A stretch of 64,000 nt of DNA from Lachnospiraceae bacterium. Its GTDB lineage: Bacteria; Bacillota; Clostridia; Lachnospirales; Lachnospiraceae. Within the stretch, counting starts at the first letter, position 1. Each line of letters starts with the position of its first letter. Location: assembly GCA_024696945.1 (NCBI GenBank), contig JAILGF010000071.1, forward strand, positions 186,001 through 250,000, read 5' to 3'. Under the pieces are notes generated by a model, which saw only the letters and a program-made list of their open reading frames with translations, had not been told where the DNA came from and ran no database searches. Positions 44,739 to 53,144 of this stretch are shown piece after piece. The position numbers and the translations under genes were made by a program.

Positions 44739-45406
44739 TGAAAAAATGTCCTTACTGTAAGATAGAAGTCGGAGGCAATACCGACAAATGTCCGTTGTGT
44801 CAGAGTAGGCTGAACGGGGAAGCGGAGCAGGCATATTTTCCTAAGATGGAGGCCCTTCAGTTCAGATCATTCCTTTATAAGCTTCAACTGCTTATTGTTT
44901 GGGCGGTAATAATTGTCAGTATAGGGCTTGATTTTATTGTGCCGGTCAGACTGCCTTCGTACCCTGATCTTCACTGGAGCTTATTGCTTGCTATGTGGCT
45001 CGTGGCTTTTGAATTTCTGATCATGAGACAGTTCAAACCCGGAACAGGTTCGGCACGAAAAGTAACAATGATGGTTATTATCATTCTTGGTATGCTGACT
45101 ATCACTGCTTATTATCTTGGGTTTGTTCAGATAGTACTTGAGCTGGTTATTCCTGTAGTTATCACAGGAACAGTTATTGCCAGCTTTGTATTGACATTGG
45201 TTGACAAAAACGGCAACGCAATGGCCTACTTTTTGACAGACCTTCTGTTCGGAGTTATTCCGAGCATAGTTTTATACATTTGTTACAGAACGATGCCACT
45301 GGCATGGATGATATGTATGATCGTGAGCCTGATACTTGTCGTAGGAACCGTTATTTTTAAAGGAAGGTCCATGACAGGTGAAATCCAGAGAAGATTTAAT
45401 CTATAA
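44738..45406 (+). CDS. Zinc-ribbon membrane protein, DUF6320-like
   Basis: A 222-residue protein with an N-terminal four-Cys zinc ribbon (CPYC and CPLC) followed by about six hydrophobic segments. It shares one base with the end of the acyltransferase gene (TAATG), so translation is coupled. Similar ribbons followed by membrane helices occur beside acyltransferases in related bacteria; the biochemical role is unknown. Confidence 0.8.
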   Translation: MKKCPYCKIEVGGNTDKCPLCQSRLNGEAEQAYFPKMEALQFRSFLYKLQLLIVWAVIIVSIGLDFIVPVRLPSYPDLHWSLLLAMWLVAFEFLIMRQFKPGTGSARKVTMMVIIILGMLTITAYYLGFVQIVLELVIPVVITGTVIASFVLTLVDKNGNAMAYFLTDLLFGVIPSIVLYICYRTMPLAWMICMIVSLILVVGTVIFKGRSMTGEIQRRFNL

Positions 45407-45553
45407 ACTGTTACTATTCTGCAATTAACCTTGTTTAATCTGCAACTAACATAATTGAAAAGAGTTACTTTTTATTTATAATGGAATTATAGTTGTTACA
45501 GTTAGTATTTGTATGTTTCAATACAGACATGGTTGATCAGAGGAGCGTTAAAA

Positions 45554-46603
45554 GTGAAGGATAACAATACAAAAGCATTTGATAAGGTTGATATGATTTC
45601 TCCGGTTGATCTGCTCCCTATTCAGGGAATAGAGGCACCTTTTGATCTCCCTTCTGATGAGAAGAAAAAGGATGGTCCCGGCATATCCGGTGAAACGAAG
45701 AAAAAAGATAAAGCATGGTATGAGGATCGTTCGGATAATGGTGAATATCAATATTCGGAATACCAATCATCAGACAATACAAACAGATATAATGGTATTA
45801 ACATAGATCCGGCAAGATTATATCAGGAAGAAGAGGCATTAAGAAAGAAGCTTGCAGCCCAGAAAAAGAAAAAGATCACTTGGATCGTTGCGGGAATTGT
45901 ATTCTCGATAGCTGTCATGATGACTTTGTTTACAATTATGAGAGCTTATATTTATTCACCTTATGCAAGTAAAAATTGGCTGTTTTCTGACAGAATAATC
46001 GATGACTACAGGGAAGATCCTGAAGAGCGTATGCTTTATCAAATAGAGGATACATACGGTACATTAGATTTAAATACAGAATACCTCAATTCTGAACGCG
46101 CGGAGTTTAATCCCCATCTGATCGAATATACAAATACGTATGAAAGATGTTTGTACTTTAGGGTAAAAGCATTACAGGAAAGAATTACAGTTACGTTAAA
46201 TGTAAAAATGTTCGATAAATATGGAAATCAATTTGCCGAAAGCCAAGGTGTAGCTCAGGAACTACCTATGGGAGCCGAGGGAATTGTACCTGTAATGTTT
46301 CAGCTTAATCCTTATATGGATTTAAATGGCGTAGTGTATATGATCAATGAGGAGGTTTATCCTTCATCTTATTCTCCGGCACCTGCAAAGAAGGTAATAG
46401 ATGAGGTAAAAGAAAAAGGTGATACATTATATGTTACATTGTCCGGAGGCAGTTATACAAATAAATCCGCTTACGTTGTTTTCTTTAAAAACGGACAAGT
46501 TGTTGATGTGCAATTCGACATACGCTATGAAGACACAGATAAAGTAGTTCTGGAATATGACCTATATTATCCTGATTATGATAACTATATTATCTACTAT
46601 TAA
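45554..46603 (+). CDS. Single-pass membrane protein of unknown function
   Basis: A 349-residue protein starting at a GTG with AGAGGAGCG ten bases upstream. The first 105 or so residues are charged and hydrophilic, probably cytosolic, with KKKDG and EYQSSDN patches. One membrane segment follows (ITWIVAGIVFSIAVMMTLFTI), then a C-terminal outside domain of about 200 residues with alternating beta-like segments. No family is recognised. It follows the esterase cassette by about 150 bp and ends in a terminator. Confidence 0.75.
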   Translation: MKDNNTKAFDKVDMISPVDLLPIQGIEAPFDLPSDEKKKDGPGISGETKKKDKAWYEDRSDNGEYQYSEYQSSDNTNRYNGINIDPARLYQEEEALRKKLAAQKKKKITWIVAGIVFSIAVMMTLFTIMRAYIYSPYASKNWLFSDRIIDDYREDPEERMLYQIEDTYGTLDLNTEYLNSERAEFNPHLIEYTNTYERCLYFRVKALQERITVTLNVKMFDKYGNQFAESQGVAQELPMGAEGIVPVMFQLNPYMDLNGVVYMINEEVYPSSYSPAPAKKVIDEVKEKGDTLYVTLSGGSYTNKSAYVVFFKNGQVVDVQFDIRYEDTDKVVLEYDLYYPDYDNYIIYY

Positions 46604-46620
46604 ATAGGCAGAGAAAAAAA

Positions 46621-46663
46621 AGACTGTGGAAAATGTTTTAATTGTTACGTTTTTCACAGTCTC
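46621..46663 (+). terminator. Terminator between converging genes
   Basis: AGACTGTG and CACAGTCT bracket a pairing of A- and T-rich inner arms and are followed by CTTTATG. It may serve both strands. Confidence 0.75.
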
Positions 46664-46738
46664 TTTATGTTTATTTATTTCGTAGTAATATTTAATATAC
46701 GGTTAATTATATACGGTCAATCTTTCAAGCAAGGAAAA

Positions 46739-48649
46739 TCATACAGTGAATTCAAAATAAATACCGTATCTTTGCTTATGCTGCTTATAATGGGTCACAA
46801 ATGTCAGGTTTGAATCAGTATCCTTGAGTGTAAAGCTGAGATCGTCGGTATTGTTTCGTATCATATGATTATTTATATCGGACATAAATTCTTCTACGGT
46901 TCCGAAATTGATCTTTATAGTATCGGTTCCGGAACTTATCTTGTTTTTAGGGATGAATTTATCCTTGGGAATAGTAACCGCAACACCTGTCATTGTTGTT
47001 TCCATGTCGTCGGATCCGAGTGCTGCAGATAATACTACAGGACCATATGTAAATCCATAGACATTTTTGTTGTCGGGAAGACTGCTGCATTCAACCTTCA
47101 TGGGGATTTCTGCAGTGATAACGGTTCCATCGGTAAACGGTCCTTCCAGCACTGCAAATGTTTTAGCCTTATCGTCATTAATACTATAATTTATTTTTTG
47201 GGGATGTGAACTGTCGGGAGTGGTTATACAAAAATGTATATCTTTACAAGCCCATGCAGGAACCCTGATCAAGATGTTCTTTTTACACTCTCCGGATACG
47301 GTTATGCTTACGGTGTTGCCCTCGGGGATATCACTATTCAGAGTAAGACCAAAGCCATCGCCTTTAAATTCTGAAGAGAAAAATTGGTTTATGATCACAC
47401 TGTCATCGGTTTTCAAGAAAAAGCTTTCACCCAATTTGGCGAAATTTTCCATTCCTGTTCCTGTACAGCACCAGAATTTATCCGTAGGATTCCCATAGGT
47501 TTTGAAATATCCTGTTGCCATGGACTGGAAATAGGTGGTCATACCGGTTTCGGGGTTTTGGGAAGAGAGTATCTGATTGATGAAAGCTTTTTCGTACCAA
47601 TCAAGATAGTTCTTATTGCCTGTTGCCTTGAACAGAAGCATGGTAAGCTTGAGCATGTTATAAACGTTGCAGGTTTCACAGTTACAGTTGGTACGTTCTT
47701 TATCAAGGACATAGTCTAATCCGAAATGTTCCCATTCGCTGTTACCTCCGGTTATGTAGGTATGACATTCGGTTACAAGCTTCCAGAAGGCTACACCTGC
47801 CTGTAACAGATATTCGTTGCCTGTTACATAATATCCTTGAACGGCTCCCACAAACTTAGGGATGGTTGTGTTGGCATGAATATTGTTAAGAACGTTGTCA
47901 CCGGGTTTCGCATTTATAATCCTGTCATAGAGCTGCTTATCAACAAAAGCCCATGCCGCTTCGAGATGCTTGGGGTTGTTTGTAAACGTATATGTGTCAA
48001 ACAATACATCGTTCATTCCGCCGTATTCGATGTCGAGTACCTGACGGTGAGTCTTTTCGTCCCAGCTCGATGTACGACCGTAGGTCCAATCTGAAAGAGA
48101 AGAGAGGATCTGAAGCGCGTTCTCTCTTAAAGATTCAAAATTTCCCGGAAGCTTTACTACAGCCAGAAGTCCCTCGTATATTTTATGAAGGGTATACCAC
48201 GGAACCCATGATTCCTTGATGATATCGGTTTTTCCTTCTTCAACCAGGTCGAACTGAAGCTCAACGTTATTTTTATCCTGTATAATCGCACCGAATATAA
48301 AACCGGTACCAAGGGCGTCTTGACACTCTTTTAGTCCGTTTATGATATGGGTTATTATAGAAAGAAGCTTTTCCTTCTGTACTTTATCGGAATTTGCGGA
48401 TTCAAAAGCATATACACAGGCAGCAAGATAGTGTCCTAATGTATGCCCGCCAATTAGCATGTTTTCCCATCCGCCGTAACGGGTAAGGCCTTCCTTTTTA
48501 ATGCCCGCAGTCTCGTAAAAACCTGCAAGCAGCTTCTCGGGATTGAGAGAAGTAAGATAGCGTACTTCTTTTTCAAAAGCATTTGCAAGATACGGGTCGG
48601 TAAGCTTTACAGAACTTAAAGGATAAAGGGTATACTTTGTGTTGATCAT
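46739..48649 (-). CDS. GH127 beta-L-arabinofuranosidase
   Basis: A 636-residue cytosolic glycoside hydrolase of family 127, which releases beta-linked arabinofuranose. Zinc and catalytic residues match Bifidobacterium HypBA1: Glu325 and Cys327 in NCETCNVYNML, and Cys394-Cys395 in FWCCTGTG, one of which is the nucleophile. An acid/base Glu lies in GGNSEWEHFG (about 305-307). The N-terminal GGWE and GHTLGHYLAA segments are typical. No signal peptide is present, so imported oligosaccharides are the substrate. It diverges from an AraC regulator that probably controls it. Confidence 0.92.
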   Translation of the reverse strand: MINTKYTLYPLSSVKLTDPYLANAFEKEVRYLTSLNPEKLLAGFYETAGIKKEGLTRYGGWENMLIGGHTLGHYLAACVYAFESANSDKVQKEKLLSIITHIINGLKECQDALGTGFIFGAIIQDKNNVELQFDLVEEGKTDIIKESWVPWYTLHKIYEGLLAVVKLPGNFESLRENALQILSSLSDWTYGRTSSWDEKTHRQVLDIEYGGMNDVLFDTYTFTNNPKHLEAAWAFVDKQLYDRIINAKPGDNVLNNIHANTTIPKFVGAVQGYYVTGNEYLLQAGVAFWKLVTECHTYITGGNSEWEHFGLDYVLDKERTNCNCETCNVYNMLKLTMLLFKATGNKNYLDWYEKAFINQILSSQNPETGMTTYFQSMATGYFKTYGNPTDKFWCCTGTGMENFAKLGESFFLKTDDSVIINQFFSSEFKGDGFGLTLNSDIPEGNTVSITVSGECKKNILIRVPAWACKDIHFCITTPDSSHPQKINYSINDDKAKTFAVLEGPFTDGTVITAEIPMKVECSSLPDNKNVYGFTYGPVVLSAALGSDDMETTMTGVAVTIPKDKFIPKNKISSGTDTIKINFGTVEEFMSDINNHMIRNNTDDLSFTLKDTDSNLTFVTHYKQHKQRYGIYFEFTV

Positions 48650-48716
48650 AGTTGCCTCCTTGTATATTAATGTTATTTGCAGTGTAATTTGTGATGTTTA
48701 TCTAATTCGCGTAATC

Positions 48717-48722
48717 ATTATA
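48717..48722 (-). promoter_or_regulatory. Candidate -10 box of the GH127 gene
   Basis: TATAAT on the minus strand, about 70 nt upstream of the GH127 start. No good -35 box is visible, which would fit dependence on an activator such as the divergent AraC protein. Confidence 0.4.
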
Positions 48723-48847
48723 AAACATTGCTATTCACAATAAAATACCAAAATGTTGCATTTGGTGTGAAAATGTTATATAATTATATTATGATTATAA
48801 ACTACGATTATATACTATAGTCAGCAATACAATAAATTTGAGATTTT

Positions 48848-48917
48848 GTCATTCTGAGCGTAGCGAAGAATCTTGTAGCTATGGTGTTTAAAGATCCTTC
48901 ACTTCGTTCAGGATGAC
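48848..48917. repeat. Inverted pair of GTCATTCTGAG-type repeats
   Basis: Arms 48848-48874 and 48891-48917 face each other across 16 bp between the divergent GH127 and AraC genes. The right arm ends at a spurious ATG (48913) upstream of the true regulator start. Confidence 0.85.
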
Positions 48918-48939
48918 AAAAAAGAGGATAGAGATATAC

Positions 48940-49794
48940 ATGGATAAAATAAATTTCAATATAGAAAATGGTTTCAGCTATCATTGGAGCGGTCGTTTTA
49001 TAGCCCCGAATGAAAACTGGATACATATGACAAGGGAACTGGTGGATTATGAGCTGGTACTCGTAACCGAGGGAATACTTTACATAGAATGTGATGGGAC
49101 TGAATATATCGTAAAAGAAGGAGAATATCTGATAATGTCACCTTCGAAGCTGCAGAAGGGAACGAAATCGGGATATTGTTCTTTCTATTGGGTACATTTT
49201 GATGCTGATGAAATGCACACAGGCTCAAAAGATGATAAAATATCGGATGAAGAGAAAAATAAGGGGTGGCTGAACATCAAGAGACAATCTGTCTGTAAAT
49301 ATAAAGAGCGTACCATCATCCTATTAAAAGAACTGCAGGATTCCGACAAAAGATACAGGGATCAGAACCTTAACAATTTCCTGACCGGTGCATTGCTTAC
49401 TGAGATATCGCTTCAAAATAGAGAGAACTCAGGATCAAAAGAACTGCATTCCAAAGAGCAGCTTAATTCTGATATAAAGACTTATATATCCTGGCATATA
49501 TCGGAATCACTGCGTATAGAAGACCTGGCTGCATATTTTGAATATAACGAAAAATACCTTACGACGCTGTTCAGGAAGCTGAACGGTATACCTTTGAAGC
49601 AGTATATATTGAGAGAAAAAATAGAATATGCCAAGTCTGTGCTTACGGAATCCAACACTACTGTATCTGAGGTGGCATATTCAATAGGTTTCTCGGATGT
49701 ACATAACTTTTCAAATGCTTTCAAGAATATTACCGGCATGGCTCCGGGGGTATATAGAAGGCAGTATGATCAGCATAGCATTTTTGATAAATAA
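48940..49794 (+). CDS. AraC-family transcriptional regulator
   Basis: A 284-residue regulator. Residues about 15-90 are an AraC-type cupin (YHWSGRFIAPNENWIHMTRELVDYEL, split). The C-terminal 100 residues hold two helix-turn-helix motifs (LRIEDLAAYFEYNEKYLTTLFRK and TVSEVAYSIGFSDVHNFSNAFK, each split). The ATG at 48940 has AGAGGATAGAG upstream; the in-frame ATG at 48913 is part of the repeat arm. Divergent placement suggests it senses a sugar and activates the GH127 gene. Confidence 0.92.
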   Translation: MDKINFNIENGFSYHWSGRFIAPNENWIHMTRELVDYELVLVTEGILYIECDGTEYIVKEGEYLIMSPSKLQKGTKSGYCSFYWVHFDADEMHTGSKDDKISDEEKNKGWLNIKRQSVCKYKERTIILLKELQDSDKRYRDQNLNNFLTGALLTEISLQNRENSGSKELHSKEQLNSDIKTYISWHISESLRIEDLAAYFEYNEKYLTTLFRKLNGIPLKQYILREKIEYAKSVLTESNTTVSEVAYSIGFSDVHNFSNAFKNITGMAPGVYRRQYDQHSIFDK

Positions 49795-49811
49795 AAATTA
49801 TAAAAAAGTTG

Positions 49812-49840
49812 TTGACAAATCTAAGTAAACAGTATATACT
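49812..49840 (+). promoter_or_regulatory. Sigma-A promoter of ylxM-ffh
   Basis: TTGACA (49812-49817), 17 bp, TATACT (49835-49840). Confidence 0.85.
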
Positions 49841-49846
49841 ATCCGA

Positions 49847-49871
49847 GGTGTAAAGAAAAAAACTTTACACC
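49847..49871 (+). promoter_or_regulatory. Inverted repeat at the ylxM transcription start
   Basis: GGTGTAAAG and CTTTACACC form a perfect 9-bp stem around seven A residues, placed 7 bases after the -10 box. It could be a 5' stabilising hairpin or an operator. Confidence 0.55.
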
Positions 49872-49919
49872 CTGCATAAAAAGTGTTTTAAACTGTGATA
49901 ATTACAGACTATAGAGTAT

Positions 49920-50267
49920 ATGAGTACAGGAAACGCCGATGAAGCTTTAAAGGAGATCGTTGAACTTACAAGGCTCTATGATGTATATGGAGCGCTCCTT
50001 TCTGAGCACAAGAAAGAAATATTTGAAAGCTATGTCTTAGACAATTACTCGCTGGCAGAGATAGCAGAGCAGGTTAATTTAAGCAGACAGGGCGTAAGGG
50101 ATATAGTGAAGCGTTGTTCCAAAGAACTTCAGGAAGCTGAAAACAAGCTGGGCTTTTTGAAAAAGATGGACAATGTTTCCGAGATGGTTGAAAAAACACT
50201 AAAGAAAACAGATGATATTGAAATAAGGGGCGAATTAAGAGAAATCCTTTCTTTGTTAATGACGTGA
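49920..50267 (+). CDS. ylxM: YlxM-family helix-turn-helix protein
   Basis: A 115-residue protein with a sigma-70 region 4-like helix-turn-helix (NYSLAEIAEQVNLSRQGVRD) in its first half and a charged helical tail. YlxM is encoded next to ffh in Firmicutes and modulates SRP GTPase activity in streptococci. The ribosome binding site before the ATG is weak. ffh follows 47 bp downstream of its stop. Confidence 0.9.
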   Translation: MSTGNADEALKEIVELTRLYDVYGALLSEHKKEIFESYVLDNYSLAEIAEQVNLSRQGVRDIVKRCSKELQEAENKLGFLKKMDNVSEMVEKTLKKTDDIEIRGELREILSLLMT

Positions 50268-50314
50268 CCGGATGATCGATCAGAGAAAAGTCCCTGTTAT
50301 TGAAAGGAATACAG

Positions 50315-51676
50315 ATGGCATTTGAGTCACTAAGTCAAAAATTACAAAATGTCTTTAAAAACCTGAGGGGTAAGGGCAGGCTCTCGGAGGCCGATGTTAA
50401 ATCAGCCATGAGAGAGGTAAAGATGGCATTGCTTGAAGCGGATGTTAGCTTTAAGGTTGTAAAGAGCTTCATAAACAGTGTCACCGAACGTGCCGTAGGT
50501 CAGGATGTTATGAACTCCCTGACACCCGGACAGATGGTTATAAAGATTGTTAATGAGGAACTGACTGCTCTGATGGGCAGTGAGACCTCCGAGATAGAGC
50601 TTAAGCCCGGTAATGAGATAACCACCATTATGATGTGCGGTCTTCAGGGTGCCGGTAAAACTACTATGGCAGCAAAGCTTGCCGGTAAGTTTAAGTCAAA
50701 AGGAAGAAAGCCTTTGCTGGTAGCCTGCGATATCTACAGACCCGCAGCTATAGATCAGTTGAGGATAAACGCCGGGAAGGTTGGCGTAGATTTCTTTGAG
50801 ATGGGTACAAGCCATGCTCCCGTTAGTATTGTTAAGGCAGCCTTAGAGCATGCAAAGAGCAATAACGAAAACGTGGTGATCATAGACACAGCAGGTCGTC
50901 TCCATATAGATGAGGAGATGATGGAAGAGCTTATCACCGTTAAGAATGAGGTAAACATCGACCATACGGTCCTGACTGTCGATGCCATGACAGGACAGGA
51001 TGCGGTAAACGTAGCCGAGACATTTAATTCAAAGCTTGAGATTACCGGTGTTATCCTTACCAAGCTCGACGGCGATACCCGTGGCGGTGCAGCTCTTTCA
51101 ATCAAGCACGTTACCGGAAAGCCTATTTTGTATATAGGTACCGGTGAAAAGCTTACCGATGTCGAGCAGTTCTATCCCGACAGAATGGCTTCACGTATCT
51201 TAGGTATGGGTGATATCCTTACTCTTATCGATAGGGCTGAAGCACAATTCGATGAGGAAAAGACCAAGGAGCTTGAAAAGAAGCTCCGTAAGGCAGAATT
51301 TGATTTTAACGATTATCTTGACCAGATAGCTTCCATGAAGAAGATGGGCGGTCTTTCGAAGATAATGGAGATGCTTCCCGGAATGGGAATGAATGTCTCA
51401 CCGGATGCGGACATGAGCGGAGGCGAGGCTGCATTAAAGCAGGCTGAGACCATAATCGGTTCAATGACAAAGGCTGAAAGAGCCAACCCCGATCTTTTGA
51501 ACGTTTCAAGAAAGAACAGGATAGCTAAGGGCTCAGGTGTTGATATTGCCGATGTTAACCGCTTTATAAAGCAGTTTAACGAGACCAAGAAGGTTATGAA
51601 ACAGTTCTCAGGAGCTATGAAGCCCGGAAAGAAAGGCTTCAAGATGCCGTTCTTTGGAAAAAACAAATTGTTCTAA
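50315..51676 (+). CDS. ffh: Signal recognition particle protein
   Basis: GTPase of the signal recognition particle that delivers nascent membrane proteins to FtsY. The 453-residue protein has an N-terminal helical bundle (MAFESLSQKLQNVFKNL), the P-loop GLQGAGKTT, DTAGRL (G3) and TKLDGDTRGG (G4) motifs, and a C-terminal M domain ending in the Met- and Lys-rich GAMKPGKKGFKMPFF. The ATG at 50315 with GAAAGGA upstream is preferred over an upstream TTG. Its SRP RNA partner is not in the window. Confidence 0.97.
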   Translation: MAFESLSQKLQNVFKNLRGKGRLSEADVKSAMREVKMALLEADVSFKVVKSFINSVTERAVGQDVMNSLTPGQMVIKIVNEELTALMGSETSEIELKPGNEITTIMMCGLQGAGKTTMAAKLAGKFKSKGRKPLLVACDIYRPAAIDQLRINAGKVGVDFFEMGTSHAPVSIVKAALEHAKSNNENVVIIDTAGRLHIDEEMMEELITVKNEVNIDHTVLTVDAMTGQDAVNVAETFNSKLEITGVILTKLDGDTRGGAALSIKHVTGKPILYIGTGEKLTDVEQFYPDRMASRILGMGDILTLIDRAEAQFDEEKTKELEKKLRKAEFDFNDYLDQIASMKKMGGLSKIMEMLPGMGMNVSPDADMSGGEAALKQAETIIGSMTKAERANPDLLNVSRKNRIAKGSGVDIADVNRFIKQFNETKKVMKQFSGAMKPGKKGFKMPFFGKNKLF

Positions 51677-51711
51677 TTCTGCTTGATATTTCGTGTCTGA
51701 TGATACTTGTT

Positions 51712-51765
51712 GTCATTCTGAGCAAAGCGAAGAATCTTAAGATCCTTCACTTCGTTCAGGATGAC
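51712..51765. repeat. Abutting inverted pair of GTCATTCTGAG-type repeats
   Basis: Two 27-bp arms (51712-51738, 51739-51765) meet with no spacer, forming a long near-perfect palindrome between ffh and rpsP. It could act as a transcript-ending or stabilising hairpin. Confidence 0.88.
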
Positions 51766-51812
51766 AAATATCTGGCAGTATAAATAGAAAATAATATAGG
51801 AGGTAATATACA

Positions 51813-52058
51813 ATGGCAGTAAAGATCAGATTAAGAAGAATGGGTGCTAAGAAGAACCCTATCTATCGTATTATCGTTGCTGATGAGAGATCACCCAGAG
51901 ATGGAAGATTCATCGCAGAGATCGGTACATATGATCCTAACCAGGAGCCTGCAGCATTCAAGATCGATGAGGATGCAGCTAAGCAGTGGTTAAACAATGG
52001 CGCACAGCCTACTGACATCGTTGGAAAGCTTTTCAAGAAGGCCGGAATCGAAAAATAA
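51813..52058 (+). CDS. rpsP: 30S ribosomal protein S16
   Basis: An 81-residue S16 beginning [20 protein letters not shown] with the family [18 protein letters not shown] motif. A strong AGGAGGTAAT is eight bases upstream. It heads the usual rpsP-khpA-rimM-trmD order. Confidence 0.98.
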   Translation: MAVKIRLRRMGAKKNPIYRIIVADERSPRDGRFIAEIGTYDPNQEPAAFKIDEDAAKQWLNNGAQPTDIVGKLFKKAGIEK

Positions 52059-52076
52059 ATAAAGAGGTGATAAGCA

Positions 52077-52307
52077 GTGAAGGAATTAGTCAGAATTATT
52101 GCTACATCACTGGTAGATCATCCGGAACAGGTAGAGGTAACCGAGACAGAGACCGAGGAACAGGTTACGGTTTCGCTCAAGGTTGCGCCGGAGGATATGG
52201 GAAAGGTCATAGGAAAACAAGGCCGTATCGCTAAGTCCATACGTACGGTTGTAAGGGCTGCCGCTGCTGCAAAGGATGACAGAAAAGTTGTAGTAGATAT
52301 TGTGTGA
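52077..52307 (+). CDS. khpA: KH-domain RNA-binding protein KhpA
   Basis: A 76-residue KH protein with the GxxG loop in VIGKQGRIAKSIRT. KhpA works with KhpB as a small-RNA chaperone in Firmicutes. It starts at a GTG with AGAGGTG upstream, 18 bp after rpsP. A terminator after it separates it from rimM. Confidence 0.95.
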   Translation: MKELVRIIATSLVDHPEQVEVTETETEEQVTVSLKVAPEDMGKVIGKQGRIAKSIRTVVRAAAAAKDDRKVVVDIV

Positions 52308-52332
52308 GCTACACAAGAAAGATCTTAACTAG

Positions 52333-52373
52333 AGAGGTATGCGTGTTATATTACGGCATGCCTCTTGTTTTTT
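52333..52373 (+). terminator. Rho-independent terminator after khpA
   Basis: AGAGGTATGC pairs with GCATGCCTCT (one G-U) around a 13-nt loop, followed by TTGTTTTTTT. Confidence 0.9.
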
Positions 52374-52430
52374 TGCTTATTATAATGTATACTATCAACT
52401 GATATCATGGTCTGTTTTGTTACAAACTAA

Positions 52431-52468
52431 GTGAAGGATCTTGTAATCTTAAAGGAGCAAGATTCTTC
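52431..52468. repeat. Remnant of a GTCATTCTGAG-type repeat pair
   Basis: GTGAAGGATCTTG and CAAGATTCTTC face each other and resemble the inner ends of the repeat arms seen at 48848 and 51712. The outer halves are gone. Confidence 0.5.
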
Positions 52469-52474
52469 CGGATT

Positions 52475-52552
52475 TTAATATAACAAAACGAGATGCGAAG
52501 CATCGGTTTTTTACCGAGAAAACGCTGAAGGCGTTTTCTCGGTGACATTGAC
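52475..52552 (+). repeat. Two-hairpin leader element, copy 3 (before rimM)
   Basis: Following TTTAATATAAC, hairpin 1 (core GATGCGAAGCATC, 52492-52504, extended by AAAAC/GTTTT) precedes hairpin 2 (52513-52543), a perfect 13-bp stem ACCGAGAAAACGC with a five-base loop. It ends GTGACATTGAC, 20 nt before the rimM start. The khpA terminator just upstream means rimM needs its own promoter, which the element's 5' box may supply. Confidence 0.85.
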
Positions 52553-52571
52553 AAGAAAAAGAGAATTAAAA

Positions 52572-53081
52572 ATGGAAAAAGATGATAGATTAAGGGTTGG
52601 CGTGATCACTTCGCCGCATGGGGTTCACGGAGAGGTAAATGTATTTCCGACAACGGATGATCCCAAAAGATTTAATAGACTGAAAAAAGTTTATCTGGAT
52701 AAGAAAAAGGAACTTATACAATGCGAGATAGAAAGTGTTAAGTTCTTTAAAAACATGGTAATTCTGAAGTTTGTTGGGATGGATGACCGTAACGAGCTTG
52801 AAAAATTCAGGCAGTGCGATCTGCTGATAGACAGGGAAGATGCTGAGCCTTTAGGGGAGGATGAGTATTTTATATGTGACCTTTTGGGGCTTGACATTGT
52901 TGACGAGCAGGGTGAAAAAATCGGAATCCTTAAGGACGTAATGACATCTGCGGCAAATGATGTTTACGTTGTTGAAAAGAATGACGGCAAGGAGTTATTG
53001 ATACCGGCTATCAGGGACTGTATACTTGAAACTGATCTTGAGAAACGTACCATCAAGGTACATTTGCTGCCCGGGCTGTAA
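52572..53081 (+). CDS. rimM: 16S rRNA processing protein RimM
   Basis: RimM helps assemble the 30S head and binds S19. The 169-residue protein has the N-terminal GVITSPHGVHGEVNVFPTTDDP motif and a PRC-barrel second half (EYFICDLLGLDIV). The ATG at 52572 has a weak AAGAGAA site; a GTG at 52542 lies inside the repeated leader element and is rejected. The next gene is unusually a lipoprotein rather than trmD. Confidence 0.95.
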   Translation: MEKDDRLRVGVITSPHGVHGEVNVFPTTDDPKRFNRLKKVYLDKKKELIQCEIESVKFFKNMVILKFVGMDDRNELEKFRQCDLLIDREDAEPLGEDEYFICDLLGLDIVDEQGEKIGILKDVMTSAANDVYVVEKNDGKELLIPAIRDCILETDLEKRTIKVHLLPGL

Positions 53082-53144
53082 AAAAGATTGTTAAAGAAAT
53101 GACAGTTGAAAGCTTTTGATATTTGGTCAGAAAACGGAGATATT

